Shown piece after piece: positions 33,890 to 42,846 of a DNA stretch of 64,000 nucleotides (positions are counted from its first letter, which is position 1; the number at the start of each line of letters is the position of its first letter). A program made the position numbers and the translations under genes. The notes under the pieces are model-generated. The model was not told where the DNA came from. It ran no database searches and saw only the letters and a program-made list of their open reading frames with translations. Source of the DNA: Streptomyces alanosinicus (GTDB taxonomy: Bacteria; Actinomycetota; Actinomycetes; Streptomycetales; Streptomycetaceae); assembly GCF_014650595.1 (NCBI RefSeq), contig NZ_BMVG01000008.1:1-64000 (forward strand), written 5' to 3'.

Positions 33890-35917
33890 TCACTTTCCGG
33901 GCAGGGTCTTCGCGACGGTCCGCGCGGCGGCGCCCGCGAGCGACTCGGCGCGTGTGCACACCTTCGCGTTCTGCTGTCCCTGCTCCTGCACGGTCAGCCG
34001 GAACAGCTCGATGGTCCGGTCGCCGACGGAGTCGGTGAAGGTGCGGTGTGTGGACGACGCAGCTGTCGTCTCCCTCCTCCTTGGGAGAGACATAAGCAGT
34101 GGTGCCGGCGATACGCGCGGGACTGCCGTTGTCGGACAGGTCGTTGTCCTGTGTGAACTGCACCTGGACATAGGCGCGTCGGCCGTCCGGGCTCGCCCAG
34201 TCGCAGGCCCAGTGGGCGAAGCCGTGATCCTTCGGCCGCGGCCGAAGGCCGGGCACCTGCTTCAGCGCGGCCTGGTCCAGCAGCGCGCAGGCGTCCAGCC
34301 GGGCCAGGGAGTCGGCGGGCCAGGCCGCCGAACGCCGTGGCACGGGGCCCTGGTCCAGCACGGCGACCGCGTGGTCGGCGGCCGCGTCCGACAGCGCGCA
34401 CGGTTCGGGCGCGCCGGCGCCGTCCCGTTTGCCGTTGACCACGATCTGCCGACGGTCCGACGTCGTGATGAACCGCAGACACTCGTCGCCGTCCCGCTTC
34501 AGGGAGGCGACCTCGACGTTGCCGACCCTGCGGACGGGCACCGCGCTGTCGAACTCCACCGGATCACTGCTGAAGTCGACCTCGGCGTCGGCGATCTCGT
34601 CCCCGTCGGAGTCGAGCACCAGTACGTCACACCGGTTCAGCTGACCGTAGGTGGGGGCGAGTTCCGTGTGGCCGAAACGGCTCAGCGACGCGGCGTCCAT
34701 CACCTTGCAGGGGTCGGCGCTCGGTTCGTCGCCCAGGGCACCGGCCCAAGCCGGCACCGCCGCCGGGGGCTTCGCGCCGGAGCGGGGCCCGGTGCTGTGC
34801 TGCTGCCCGAAGGACCAGGGGCCGAAGAGGGCGAGCCCGGTCGCGAGCCCGGCGTCGGCCAGGACCGCCGTCGTGACCGTCCACGCCCGGCGCCGACCGC
34901 GCAGCTGACGACCACGCAGCTGACGAGCACGCACCTTTCGTGGCAGCCACAGGGTGAGCGACGGCAGGGCCGGCGTCCGGCGGAACCGCAGCGTCTCGTC
35001 CGCGCTCCCCCGCACCCCCTCGTTCAGGTGCTCCTGGACGTATTCCCGGATGTGCGCGGGCAGTGGCGCGGCACGGGTGAGCAAGGTGCGTGCCGCGGCG
35101 GCGTCCGGACGGTTCCCCGGCTCCACCGCAAGGAGCGCGGTGAGCGGTTCGCCGAGCGGGCCCGCCTGCTGCGGGGCGTCCACCTGTCCTTCGAGAGCGC
35201 GGGCCAGATAGCCCATCACGTGCTCGAACCGCCCGTAGGGCGAGCGGCCCTCGATCGCCGCGAACAGACTGGCGCCGAGGGAGAAGACATCGGCCTTCGC
35301 GTCCGGCGCCCCGCCCTTGGCGACCTCGGGCGCGAGATAGCGGGGCTTGCCGCGCACCGTGCCCGTCGTCGTGTGGGTGCCGGTCTCGGTGACCTCGCTC
35401 CACAGGGCGCGCGCGATCCCGAAGTCCGTCAGCCGGGCCACGCCGTCCTCGGTGACCAGGATGTTCTCCGGCGTCACATCGCCGTGCACCACGCTTTCGC
35501 CGCGGGACTTCGTCAGTGCCGCCGCGATCTGGCCGCCGATCGACCGACCTCCTGAGGGGAGAGCGGGCCGCGCTCCTCCACCAACTGGGCCAGGCTGCGC
35601 GAGGGTACGTATTCCATGACGATCCAGCAGGCGTCACCGTCGGCGACGTAGTCGAACACGGCCACGACGTTGGGATGGTGCAGCCGCGCGGCGCAGCGCG
35701 CCTCCGTCATCAGCCGCCGGGCGGCCTTGGCATCGTCCGGGCGGGCGCACCTGACGGCCACGCCGCGGTCCAGCAGTTCGTCCCGGGCCTGCCAGACGAC
35801 GCCCATCCCGCCCTGTCCGATGGGCTCCTGCAGCCGATACCGGCCCCCGACCCTGTACCCGGCCTCCGGTGTCACCGGCACCGCCCCACTCCCTGCCCAC
35901 ACCGCCCCCACCGACAC
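33890..35917 (-). pseudogene. Eukaryote-type Ser/Thr protein kinase, frameshifted twice
   Basis: Amino frame from 35917: RYRLQEPIGQGGMGVVW (G-loop), then GVAVRCARPDD, where the VAVK lysine is Arg, and IVMEYVPSRSLAQLVEERG. At about 35515-35540 the frame changes; the second frame carries VVHGDVTPENILV, DFG in LTDFGIARAL, and YLAPEV, then a helix (TVTTAVLADAGLATGLALFG) and an outside domain with Cys pairs. Near 34055 a second shift occurs, and the natural end FTDSVGDRTIELFRL...VAKTLPGK is in a third frame, stopping at 33890. Two indels plus loss of the ATP-binding Lys suggest a decayed kinase. About 670 residues if restored. Confidence 0.8.
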
Positions 35918-36076
35918 GCCTGGTTCCGCACGGGTGACAGAGTGTACTCAGTGGCGATCGGCGCCAGGAGCCATCGGGCCGACCGTCACAGGATCCCCCC
36001 AGGAGTCGCTCCCGGGCCGGCATCGCCGAACTGCCGTACCCGGTACGGCGCTTGGGCGACGGGGCTCCGACGGCAG

Positions 36077-36110
36077 CCGGCCGGGGCCCGCGCTGCGGGA
36101 CCCCGGCCGG
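36077..36110 (-). terminator. Terminator hairpin after the cyclophilin gene
   Basis: CCGGCCGGGG (36077-36086) pairs with CCCCGGCCGG (36101-36110), continued inward by CCCGC/GCGGG with one bulged base. It separates the cyclophilin gene from the kinase pseudogene. Confidence 0.8.
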
Positions 36111-36133
36111 TGAACGGGTGAAGGTCGGCAGGC

Positions 36134-36625
36134 TCAGAGCACCTGTGCGGACACGATCGTCACCGGTTCCACCGGAACGTCGCCGTGCCCGGCCCGGGAC
36201 GTGGTGCGTACGCCGTCGATCGCGTCCACCACTTCGGTGCCGGCCGTCACCTTGCCGAACACCGCGTAACCCCAGCCGTCCTGGCCCGGGTAGTTCAGGA
36301 AATCGTTGTCGCTGGTGTTGATGAAGAACTGCGCGCTGGCCGAATGCGGATCGGACGTACGCGCCATCGCCACCGTGTACTTGTCGTTGCGCAGGCCGTT
36401 CTTGGCTTCGTTCTCCACCCGCTGCGACGCGGTCTTCTGCTTCATGTCCGCGGTCATGCCACCGCCTTGGATCATGAAACCGGAGATCACCCGGTGGAAG
36501 ATCGTGCCCTCGTAGTGACCGGACCGGACATAGTCGACGAAGTTCGCCACGGTCTTCGGGGCCTTCGACTCATCGAGCTCCAGGGTGATGTCCCCGGCAG
36601 AGGTATTCAGCAACACTGTGGTCAT
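36134..36625 (-). CDS. ppiB: Cyclophilin-type peptidyl-prolyl cis-trans isomerase
   Basis: 163-residue cytoplasmic cyclophilin, typical bacterial PpiB length. Active-site segments: IFHRVISGFMIQGGG with the catalytic Arg, AMARTSDPHSASAQFFIN, and GYAVFGKV. No signal peptide. It speeds proline isomerisation during folding. Monocistronic with its own terminator. ATG 36625 opens MTTVLLNTSAGD, the standard start. Confidence 0.93.
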   Translation of the reverse strand: MTTVLLNTSAGDITLELDESKAPKTVANFVDYVRSGHYEGTIFHRVISGFMIQGGGMTADMKQKTASQRVENEAKNGLRNDKYTVAMARTSDPHSASAQFFINTSDNDFLNYPGQDGWGYAVFGKVTAGTEVVDAIDGVRTTSRAGHGDVPVEPVTIVSAQVL

Positions 36626-36785
36626 TCGGCGATCATATGTCTCCGGTTCGATATGACCTGGACCACACACCGGTAGGTCTTCCGTCACGGCCGCTGGAAG
36701 CGTAGGTTCCGGTTACCCCGCGAGAGCGTCTCTTGCAGGCGCCGGTCCGCCAGTCCCGGGGCGGCGGACCAGCGGGGGCCAAAAC

Positions 36786-37061
36786 TGCACGCATCACCTG
36801 ACCCCGTTCTACGGCCTGCTCATCGCCGGAGCCGCCGTGACGCACCTGGCCACGTCCGGGTCGGGGCCCGTGCTCCACATCAAGCACACCGCGGACGGCT
36901 GGTCGCTGTCGCCGATCATCCTCGCCTGGCTCATCGCGGCCATCCTCCGTGTCGCCCTCGGCTCGGCGACCGTCCCCGTCGTCACCGCCTCGGGCGTGGC
37001 CCTGCCACTGCTCGCCGACAGCGGGGTCCACGTGACTCATTTCGCGCCTTACTTCGAGTAG
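36786..37061 (+). pseudogene. Stub of a gluconate:H+ symporter (GntP family)
   Basis: Only an internal piece of the transporter remains. SPIILAWLIAAILRVALGSATV with VTASGVALPLLA is the highly conserved GntP helix pair; a full protein has about 450 residues. It starts without a plausible start codon in a family position (THHLTPFYGLLIAGAAV upstream is not clearly family-like) and ends SGVHVTHFAPYFE, which is not the family end. Both sides are truncated. Confidence 0.75.
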
Positions 37062-37101
37062 GACTTGCAGACCAGGTGTGACTATGTGATGAAATCTGGC
37101 G

Positions 37102-38343
37102 ATGCGTACCCCCCACATACCGACGCATCAACCTGCCCAGTCCGACGGGCGTCCCCCCGATCGGGTTCCATCCGGCCGTAATCCTTACGACGAATTGGCC
37201 GCGCTGGCGGACAATCCGCTGGAGGAGTTCCTGACCGAGGAAGACCCGGCGGACCGGCGGGACGACGCGGAAGAGCCCTGGTCGCCACCCAATCACCGGC
37301 GCGGCAGCCGGCGCCGTAACCGCGCCACCGGCCTTCCCACCCTGGTCCGTCTCCTGGTGTGGGTGCTGACCTTCGCCGCCCTCCTCGTCCTGGCCGACCG
37401 CTGGGCGCTGCTCTACGCCGAGCACAAGGCCGCCCAGCGGCTCAAGGACTCGATGCATCTCGCCGCCGCGCCCGAGGTCTCCATCGGCGGCTTTCCCTTC
37501 CTCACCCAGCTGGTGAACCGGCGCCTGGACTCGGTTCGGGTCACCGTCCCCGACATCCCGGCCCAGCGCGTCACCCTCACCCAGGTCACCGCGACCGCCG
37601 ACGACATCCGCATCGACGGCGACGGACCCACCACCGTGCGCGGCGCGCTCGTTCGCCAGATGCACGGTCAGGTCCTGCTGTCCTTCGCCGACATGAACCG
37701 TGAACTCGGCGCCTCACAGGTGGCCTTCACGGCTCAGGGGCCCGGCCGCGTCCGTGCCCACGGCACCCTGCGCATCGCCGGCCGCGATCTGAGCGTGCAG
37801 GCCGACGCCCGCATCCGGCTCGACGGAGAGCGCGGCATCGCCACGTCCGTGGACGGCATCCGGCTCGACATCGACGACCTCGCCACGTACCGGCCCGGCA
37901 CCGGGCCCGCCGAGGGCCTCCATCTGACGCCCGGCTCAGCCCGCCGGCTCACCCGGGAGGCGGAGCAGGCCAAGGCCCTGCTGAGCATCCCGGCGGTCGT
38001 ACACCGCCTGGGTGTTCCCGACAGCGCGGTGAGTACCGCGCTGCACGACGAGGACAAGCTCCATCAGCTCACCGGCGCGCCGCGCTTTCTGCACGGACTG
38101 ACCAGGATCAACCTCGTGGACGTGGCGGTCGCCCACCCGGCCTTCCTCAAGCGGCTGGGCCTCGACCCGTCCCTGCTCACCACGCTGACCAAGCTCACCC
38201 GCCCGCAGATCGCCGACCGCTTCTCCTTCGCCTTCAAGCTCCCGAAGCCCCCTGGGGGCGCGTTGCGACTGCAGAGCGTGACCGTGGACAAGGACGGCAT
38301 CCGCGCCGACGTGTCAGGGACGGGGCTGCTGCTGGGCCACTGA
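37102..38343 (+). CDS. DUF2993 (LmeA-like) membrane-anchored lipid-domain protein
   Basis: 413 residues. A proline-rich cytoplasmic start (1-70), one membrane helix at about 79-100 (LVRLLVWVLTFAALLVLAD), then an exported DUF2993 domain (about 115-410): VSIGGFPFLTQLVNRRLDSV, the hallmark GGFPFL segment, and the long lipid-binding beta sheet ending VTVDKDGIRADVSGTG. LmeA of mycobacteria, in this family, is a periplasmic phospholipid-binding protein involved in mannan/lipomannan metabolism; streptomycete members are uncharacterised. ATG 37102. Confidence 0.82.
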   Translation: MRTPHIPTHQPAQSDGRPPDRVPSGRNPYDELAALADNPLEEFLTEEDPADRRDDAEEPWSPPNHRRGSRRRNRATGLPTLVRLLVWVLTFAALLVLADRWALLYAEHKAAQRLKDSMHLAAAPEVSIGGFPFLTQLVNRRLDSVRVTVPDIPAQRVTLTQVTATADDIRIDGDGPTTVRGALVRQMHGQVLLSFADMNRELGASQVAFTAQGPGRVRAHGTLRIAGRDLSVQADARIRLDGERGIATSVDGIRLDIDDLATYRPGTGPAEGLHLTPGSARRLTREAEQAKALLSIPAVVHRLGVPDSAVSTALHDEDKLHQLTGAPRFLHGLTRINLVDVAVAHPAFLKRLGLDPSLLTTLTKLTRPQIADRFSFAFKLPKPPGGALRLQSVTVDKDGIRADVSGTGLLLGH

Positions 38344-38393
38344 ACGTGCGCCTCGACATGCCCCTCGTACCGGCAGGGCCTCATTTACCGCGC

Positions 38394-39392
38394 TCAGCCG
38401 CGCAGGGCGAACGCTTCCGCGATCTCCTTGCGTCCGGCTCCTGCCGCCACCAGCAGCCGGAGCAGCACCCGGGCCTTGTACGGGTCGAGGAAGGCGCCGT
38501 CGATCAGCCCGCGCCGGCGCAGGTCCGTCTCCGAGCCGGGCGCGCCGTAGGTGTGCCGCAGGACCGAACCGCTGCCGGTGCGCGAGGTCAGCACGACCGG
38601 CATGTGCTCGGTCAGGGCGCCGAGCCGGGGCGCGAGCACATCGGGTACGTGACCGACACCGAAACCCGCGACGACCAGGCCCCGATGCGTTCGCTCCAGG
38701 CCCTGGAGCTGTGCGCCGTCGTCGTCCAGGGTCACCACGTGCAGGGCGACGCGGGCGGCCGCGAGCCGCTCCCGGTCGCATACGGCGGACAGCGGCTCGT
38801 GCCGGGGCGGGGCGAGGAGCATCCGTACCCGGCCCTCGACGACATGTCCGAGCGGGCCGGTGTTCGGCGAGGCGAAGGTCGCGGTGCTCGTGCTGTGCGT
38901 CTTGCGCACCCAGCGCGCCGCGTGCACCTCGTCGTTGAAGACGACCAGCGCACCCGCGCCGCGCGCCTCGCGGGCCAGGGCGACGCGAACGGCGGCGAGC
39001 ACGTTCGCCGGTCCGTCCGCCCCCGCCGTGGCCGGCTGCCGCATCGCACCGGTCAGCACCAACGGCTTCTCGTGCGGCCACACCAGGTCGGCCAGGAAGG
39101 CCGTCTCCTCCAGGGTGTCGGTGCCCTGCGTGACGACGACGCCGTCCGTGCCGTCGGCCACGGCCCGTGCGGCGACCGCGACGACATCGAGGACCTGCGC
39201 GAAGGTGAGACTGCCGCTGGGCACGGCGTGCACGTCCCGCACATCGAGCGGGACCCCCAGCTCCGCCAGTCCCGGTACGGCCGCGGTGATCTCGGCACCG
39301 CTCAGCCGCGCGCCCCGGGCGCCGCCCGGCACCGATATCGTTCCCCCGAGTGCCAACAGCACGACCCCCAACGCCCGCTCCCTCGCCCGCAC
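38394..39392 (-). CDS. L-asparaginase (type I/II-like)
   Basis: 332 residues from GTG 39392. Asparaginase signatures: LLALGGTISV (first catalytic Thr in GGTI) and VVVTQGTDTLEETAFL with the second catalytic Thr-Asp pair; Lys in LTGAMRQP is at the expected region, and FNDEVHAARWVRKTHS matches the family. No signal peptide, so cytoplasmic. It converts asparagine to aspartate and ammonia. It is convergent with the DUF2993 gene and 62 bp downstream of the methyltransferase on the same strand. Confidence 0.9.
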   Translation of the reverse strand: MRARERALGVVLLALGGTISVPGGARGARLSGAEITAAVPGLAELGVPLDVRDVHAVPSGSLTFAQVLDVVAVAARAVADGTDGVVVTQGTDTLEETAFLADLVWPHEKPLVLTGAMRQPATAGADGPANVLAAVRVALAREARGAGALVVFNDEVHAARWVRKTHSTSTATFASPNTGPLGHVVEGRVRMLLAPPRHEPLSAVCDRERLAAARVALHVVTLDDDGAQLQGLERTHRGLVVAGFGVGHVPDVLAPRLGALTEHMPVVLTSRTGSGSVLRHTYGAPGSETDLRRRGLIDGAFLDPYKARVLLRLLVAAGAGRKEIAEAFALRG

Positions 39393-39454
39393 TTCGCCGG
39401 GCGGAGACCCGCCGGGCGCCCCCAACGTACCCGTCTGGCCGACCCGCGCCCAGG

Positions 39455-40219
39455 TCAGCGGACCGCCACGACGACACAGCTGTCGCCGTACTGCCAGACG
39501 GCGCCGGCCTGTGCGAACCCCGACTGCCGCAGCAGGCGGACATGGTCGGACAGGGACAGCCGGGCGGCGCTGTCGGTGCCGGTGGACGACTGTCGCCGGC
39601 CGCGTTCGGCGAGCAGCTCGGCCAGCTCGGGTTCCCCGGCGGCGGCCGTCCACCAGGAGGCCCAGTCCTCGTGGACGAGGGCCCGCTGCCGCTGGGCCCG
39701 ACGGCGTCCCACACACCCCGCCACCTCGGCGAGCACGGCGTCGTCCGGCGGAAGGTGGTCGCCGTTGACGAGGACGCCGCCGGGTCGCAGCAGCGCGGCG
39801 AGTTCCCGGTAGACGCGGCGCAGCGTGCCGGGGTCCAGGTAGTGCAGGGCGGTCGTCGAGACGGCCGCGTCCAGCGGGTGGTCGAGGGCCAGCGCCCGTG
39901 TCCAGCCGTGCTCGCCGATCACCGTGTCGACGTAGCGGGCCGCGTCCGCGTGGTGAACCCGGGCCAGCTCCAGCAGCAGGGGGTCCCGGTCCACGGCCAC
40001 GATGTCCGCGTGCGGCAGTCGGCGGGCCAGCCGCGCCGCCAGCGATCCGGGGCCGCAGCCGAGGTCGACGACCGTGGGCCGGCCGGTGCGGCCCACGGTG
40101 ATGTGCTCGATGACATCGGCGATCACCGTGAAGCGGTCCTCACGGTCGACGGCGTAACGCTGCTGCTGGAGTTCCCAGCGCTCCACCCACTTCTCGGCCG
40201 TCGCCAGGCTCAGTCCCAT
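39455..40219 (-). CDS. Class I SAM-dependent methyltransferase
   Basis: 254 residues. SAM-binding motif I VVDLGCGPGSLAARLA (about 49-64), motif II region VAVDRDPLLLELA, motif IV LDAAVSTTALHYLD and motif post-IV LLRPGGVLVNGDHL. The substrate is not predictable. It lies 92 bp after the PLP-enzyme operon on the same strand but has a 17-bp palindrome in front (40273-40289), so it may have its own regulated promoter. Confidence 0.85.
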   Translation of the reverse strand: MGLSLATAEKWVERWELQQQRYAVDREDRFTVIADVIEHITVGRTGRPTVVDLGCGPGSLAARLARRLPHADIVAVDRDPLLLELARVHHADAARYVDTVIGEHGWTRALALDHPLDAAVSTTALHYLDPGTLRRVYRELAALLRPGGVLVNGDHLPPDDAVLAEVAGCVGRRRAQRQRALVHEDWASWWTAAAGEPELAELLAERGRRQSSTGTDSAARLSLSDHVRLLRQSGFAQAGAVWQYGDSCVVVAVR

Positions 40220-40272
40220 CCGGTCGTGCCACCTTGCCGTCTCGTACGAGTTCTCTTCCTCCGAACCCTATG

Positions 40273-40289
40273 ATGGAAACGGTTTCCAT
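40273..40289. promoter_or_regulatory. 17-bp perfect palindrome upstream of the methyltransferase
   Basis: ATGGAAAC-G-GTTTCCAT, with TGGAAAC-G-GTTTCCA giving the 7-1-7 layout of Fur/Zur-type boxes; LacI-family operators with similar GGAAACG cores are the other possibility. Its centre is 62 bp upstream of the methyltransferase start, in the gap after the aminotransferase gene. Confidence 0.6.
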
Positions 40290-40311
40290 TACATTTCGAA
40301 GGCGGCCCCCG

Positions 40312-41520
40312 TCACCCGAGAGTGGCAAGGACCGACAGCAGCCGGTCGATCTCCTCGACCGTGCTGTAGACATGAAGGCTCACCCGCACCGACTCGCTGC
40401 TCTCCCCCGCGCTGCCCTGGCAGTGCTGGTCGCAGCGGACCATGAAGCCGTGGCTGAAGAGGATGAATCCCAGGTCGCCGGAGCCGATCTCCCGGTGCCG
40501 GAAGGTCACGATGCCCTGGCGCCGCTGAACCGGTGAGTCGGCGGCCAGACTGGTCTGGCAGCCGAGGATCTCGTAGGCGTCCAGGTGGCGCAGCCCGTCG
40601 GTGAGACGGGACGCCAGCGCGACCGTCCACCGCTCGATCCGGTCCGTGCCCGCGGCCTCCAGCCAGTCCAGCGCGGCGGCCAGCGAGACGATGCCCACCG
40701 TGTGCGGGGTGCCGGACCAGCCGCCGGGCACGAACCGCGGTCCGCGCGCCTGGCGGGCCCAGACCGCCCCCGAGCCGGGCAGGGCCAGCGCCTTGTGCCC
40801 GGAGAAGGCGACGAAGTCGACGTCCAGGCCGGCCAGGGACACCGGCAGATGGCCGATACTCTGGGCGGCGTCCAGACAGATGACCGCGTCCGGGCCGACC
40901 GCCTCCCGGATACGGGGGATGTTCATGTCGCCGCCGTACACGTGGTGGACATGGGTGACGGCGACGAACCTGGTGCGGGGCCCGGCGAGCCGGGCGAGGA
41001 CGGTGTGGTCGTAGTCGCCGGATGCCTGCTGGTAGGGCATCGGCAGGACGCGGACATGGGTGCCCTGGCGGGCCAGCTGCCGCTGGGTCTCCAGCCAGGG
41101 CTCGATGTTGGCCTGGTGATCGGCGACGGGTACGACGATCTCGTCGCCGTCCACGAGGAAGCCGGGGAGCCAGTCGCGGGCGATCGTCCGCAGCCCCTCG
41201 GTGGTGCCGCTGGTGAAATGCACGGCCGACCGCTCCGGATCCGGGTCGCGCAGAAAGCGCCGGACCCGGTCCCGGGTCTCTTCCACCAGGGATGTGGTGC
41301 GGTTGGCCCACGGGTAGGTGCCGCGTCCGGCGTTGGCGTTGGTGGTGGTGAGATAGGTCTGTACGGCGTCCAGGACCGCCTGGGGTTTCTGGGCGGTGGC
41401 CGCGCTGTCGAGGTACGCCAGGTCCGGATGCCCGGTGAGGATCGGGAACTGGGCCCGCAGCGCCCGCTGCCACTCCCCCGACTCCCCCGGACCGGCTGTG
41501 GTGTTGACGCACGAGGTCAT
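40312..41520 (-). CDS. Class V aminotransferase/cysteine desulfurase-like PLP enzyme (fold type I)
   Basis: 402 residues. SufS/CsdA-like: LAYLDSAATAQKP at the start, HFTSGTTEGLRTIA, VTHVHHVYGG, LDAAQSIGHLPV, and the Schiff-base Lys in AFSGHKALALPGSGAVW. The late loop FMVRCDQHCQGSAGES supplies a Cys at the position of the SufS persulfide cysteine (usual form RxGHHC). It begins 6 bp after the cysteine-synthase/rhodanese gene. In context it could draw sulfur from cysteine and pass it to the neighbouring rhodanese domain; an amino-acid lyase role is also possible. Confidence 0.85.
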   Translation of the reverse strand: MTSCVNTTAGPGESGEWQRALRAQFPILTGHPDLAYLDSAATAQKPQAVLDAVQTYLTTTNANAGRGTYPWANRTTSLVEETRDRVRRFLRDPDPERSAVHFTSGTTEGLRTIARDWLPGFLVDGDEIVVPVADHQANIEPWLETQRQLARQGTHVRVLPMPYQQASGDYDHTVLARLAGPRTRFVAVTHVHHVYGGDMNIPRIREAVGPDAVICLDAAQSIGHLPVSLAGLDVDFVAFSGHKALALPGSGAVWARQARGPRFVPGGWSGTPHTVGIVSLAAALDWLEAAGTDRIERWTVALASRLTDGLRHLDAYEILGCQTSLAADSPVQRRQGIVTFRHREIGSGDLGFILFSHGFMVRCDQHCQGSAGESSESVRVSLHVYSTVEEIDRLLSVLATLG

Positions 41521-41526
41521 CTGTCG

Positions 41527-42846
41527 TCAGTCCCGCACCAGCGGGGCGCCGGCGTCCCGCCAGGCGATGATGCCGCCGGCCAGGCTGCGTACGTCCGGGT
41601 GGCCCATCCGGTTCAGCAGCGCGGCGTAGCGGGCCGACTTCTCGCCGACCGGGCAGGCCAGCAGCACCGGACGGGTACGGCTGAAGGGCAGTCCGCCGTG
41701 CAGCAGCTCCTCGAACAGCTCGTCGACGATGTTGACGGAGCCGTCGATGTGGAGGGCGGCGAAGGCGTAGGGGCTGCGCAGATCCACGACGAGCGGGGCA
41801 CCGGTGCCGATCCAGGTCCGGGCATCCTCCACACCGATGGCGGGCGCCGCCTGCACCTCGGCGTCGGTGAGATCGGCCGGGGAGTTGGCGCGGCGCGGGC
41901 GGCCGAACAGGTCGGGGCGGCGCCGGCGGACGTAGCTCATATAGCTCTCGACCCGGTCGCAGACGATGAAGACGGCCGACTGTCGCGCCGAGGACGCGGC
42001 GCGGGCGGCCTTCAGCCGGCGCACGGCGCCGAAGTAGGCGGCACCCCCGGTCGGTCCGGCCAGGATGCCGCACCGCCGGTTCAGGGTGAGCATCCCCTCG
42101 ATCGCCTCGTCCGAGTCGACCGCCTCGATGGAGTCGTAGGTGCCGGGGTCGAAGAGGCCCACCTGGTGCGCCTCGTCGATGGTGCGGATGCCGGGGATGA
42201 AGTCGGACTTGGCGGCGACCAGCCCGACGACCCGTACGGCGGGATCGTGTTCGCGCAGTACCCGGGCGACGCCGGTGGAGGAGCCCGCCGTGCCCACACA
42301 GGCGATGAACCAGTCCGGGGCGCGCCCGTCCAGGTCCTTGACGATCTCCGGTCCGGTGCCGGCGAGGTGAGCCTCGGTGTTGCGCGGGTTGAAGTACTGG
42401 TCCGTGTGCAGATAGGCGCTGCCGGGCTCGGACAGGGTCCGGTGGAAGAGGGTGAGCGGGTCGTCGGTGGCGGTGGGATCCAGGCATTCGCTCTGGCCGG
42501 GCAGTTCCTCGATCTCGGCGCCGAGCAGCAGCAGAAGGTCCTTGATCTCCGGCACGCGCATCCGGTTGGTGACGCTCTTGAAGGTCAGGCCGTACATCCC
42601 GGCGAGGACGGCCAGCGCCTTGGCGGTGTTGCCGCTGGACAGTTCGACGACCTGGCTGCCGTGCGCGGCCGCCTCTGCCAGCCGTGGGCCGGCCATGTTC
42701 CAGGCGGCCCGGTCCTTGACCGACCCGAACGGATTGAGCAGCTCCAGCTTGGCGTAAAGGTCGATATGTGCCAGACCGTGCACGGCCGGGTCGATGCGCA
42801 CCAGCGGTGTGTTGCCGATGGCCTCGGTGATGCTGTCGTACCTCAC
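41527..42846 (-). CDS. Cysteine synthase-like PLP enzyme (fold type II) fused to a rhodanese domain
   Basis: 439 residues from GTG 42846. Residues 1-330: YDSITEAIGNTPLVRI, the PLP Lys in NPFGSVKDRAAW, substrate loop SSGNTAKALAV, phosphate loop GTAGSSTG and AGPTGGAAYFGA. This is closer to actinomycete and SbnA-like variants than to CysK. Residues about 345-439 are a rhodanese domain: VVDLRSPYAFAALHIDGSVNI and the active-site loop ACPVGEKSA with the persulfide Cys. The fusion suggests sulfur transfer coupled to beta-replacement chemistry. It overlaps the decarboxylase stop by four bases (GTGA) and precedes the desulfurase-like gene by 6 bp. Confidence 0.85.
   Translation of the reverse strand: MRYDSITEAIGNTPLVRIDPAVHGLAHIDLYAKLELLNPFGSVKDRAAWNMAGPRLAEAAAHGSQVVELSSGNTAKALAVLAGMYGLTFKSVTNRMRVPEIKDLLLLLGAEIEELPGQSECLDPTATDDPLTLFHRTLSEPGSAYLHTDQYFNPRNTEAHLAGTGPEIVKDLDGRAPDWFIACVGTAGSSTGVARVLREHDPAVRVVGLVAAKSDFIPGIRTIDEAHQVGLFDPGTYDSIEAVDSDEAIEGMLTLNRRCGILAGPTGGAAYFGAVRRLKAARAASSARQSAVFIVCDRVESYMSYVRRRRPDLFGRPRRANSPADLTDAEVQAAPAIGVEDARTWIGTGAPLVVDLRSPYAFAALHIDGSVNIVDELFEELLHGGLPFSRTRPVLLACPVGEKSARYAALLNRMGHPDVRSLAGGIIAWRDAGAPLVRD

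Noticed and set aside
42843..42846. Frameshift between decarboxylase and cysteine synthase
   Set aside because: The GTGA overlap is a normal translational coupling; both proteins have complete family ends.
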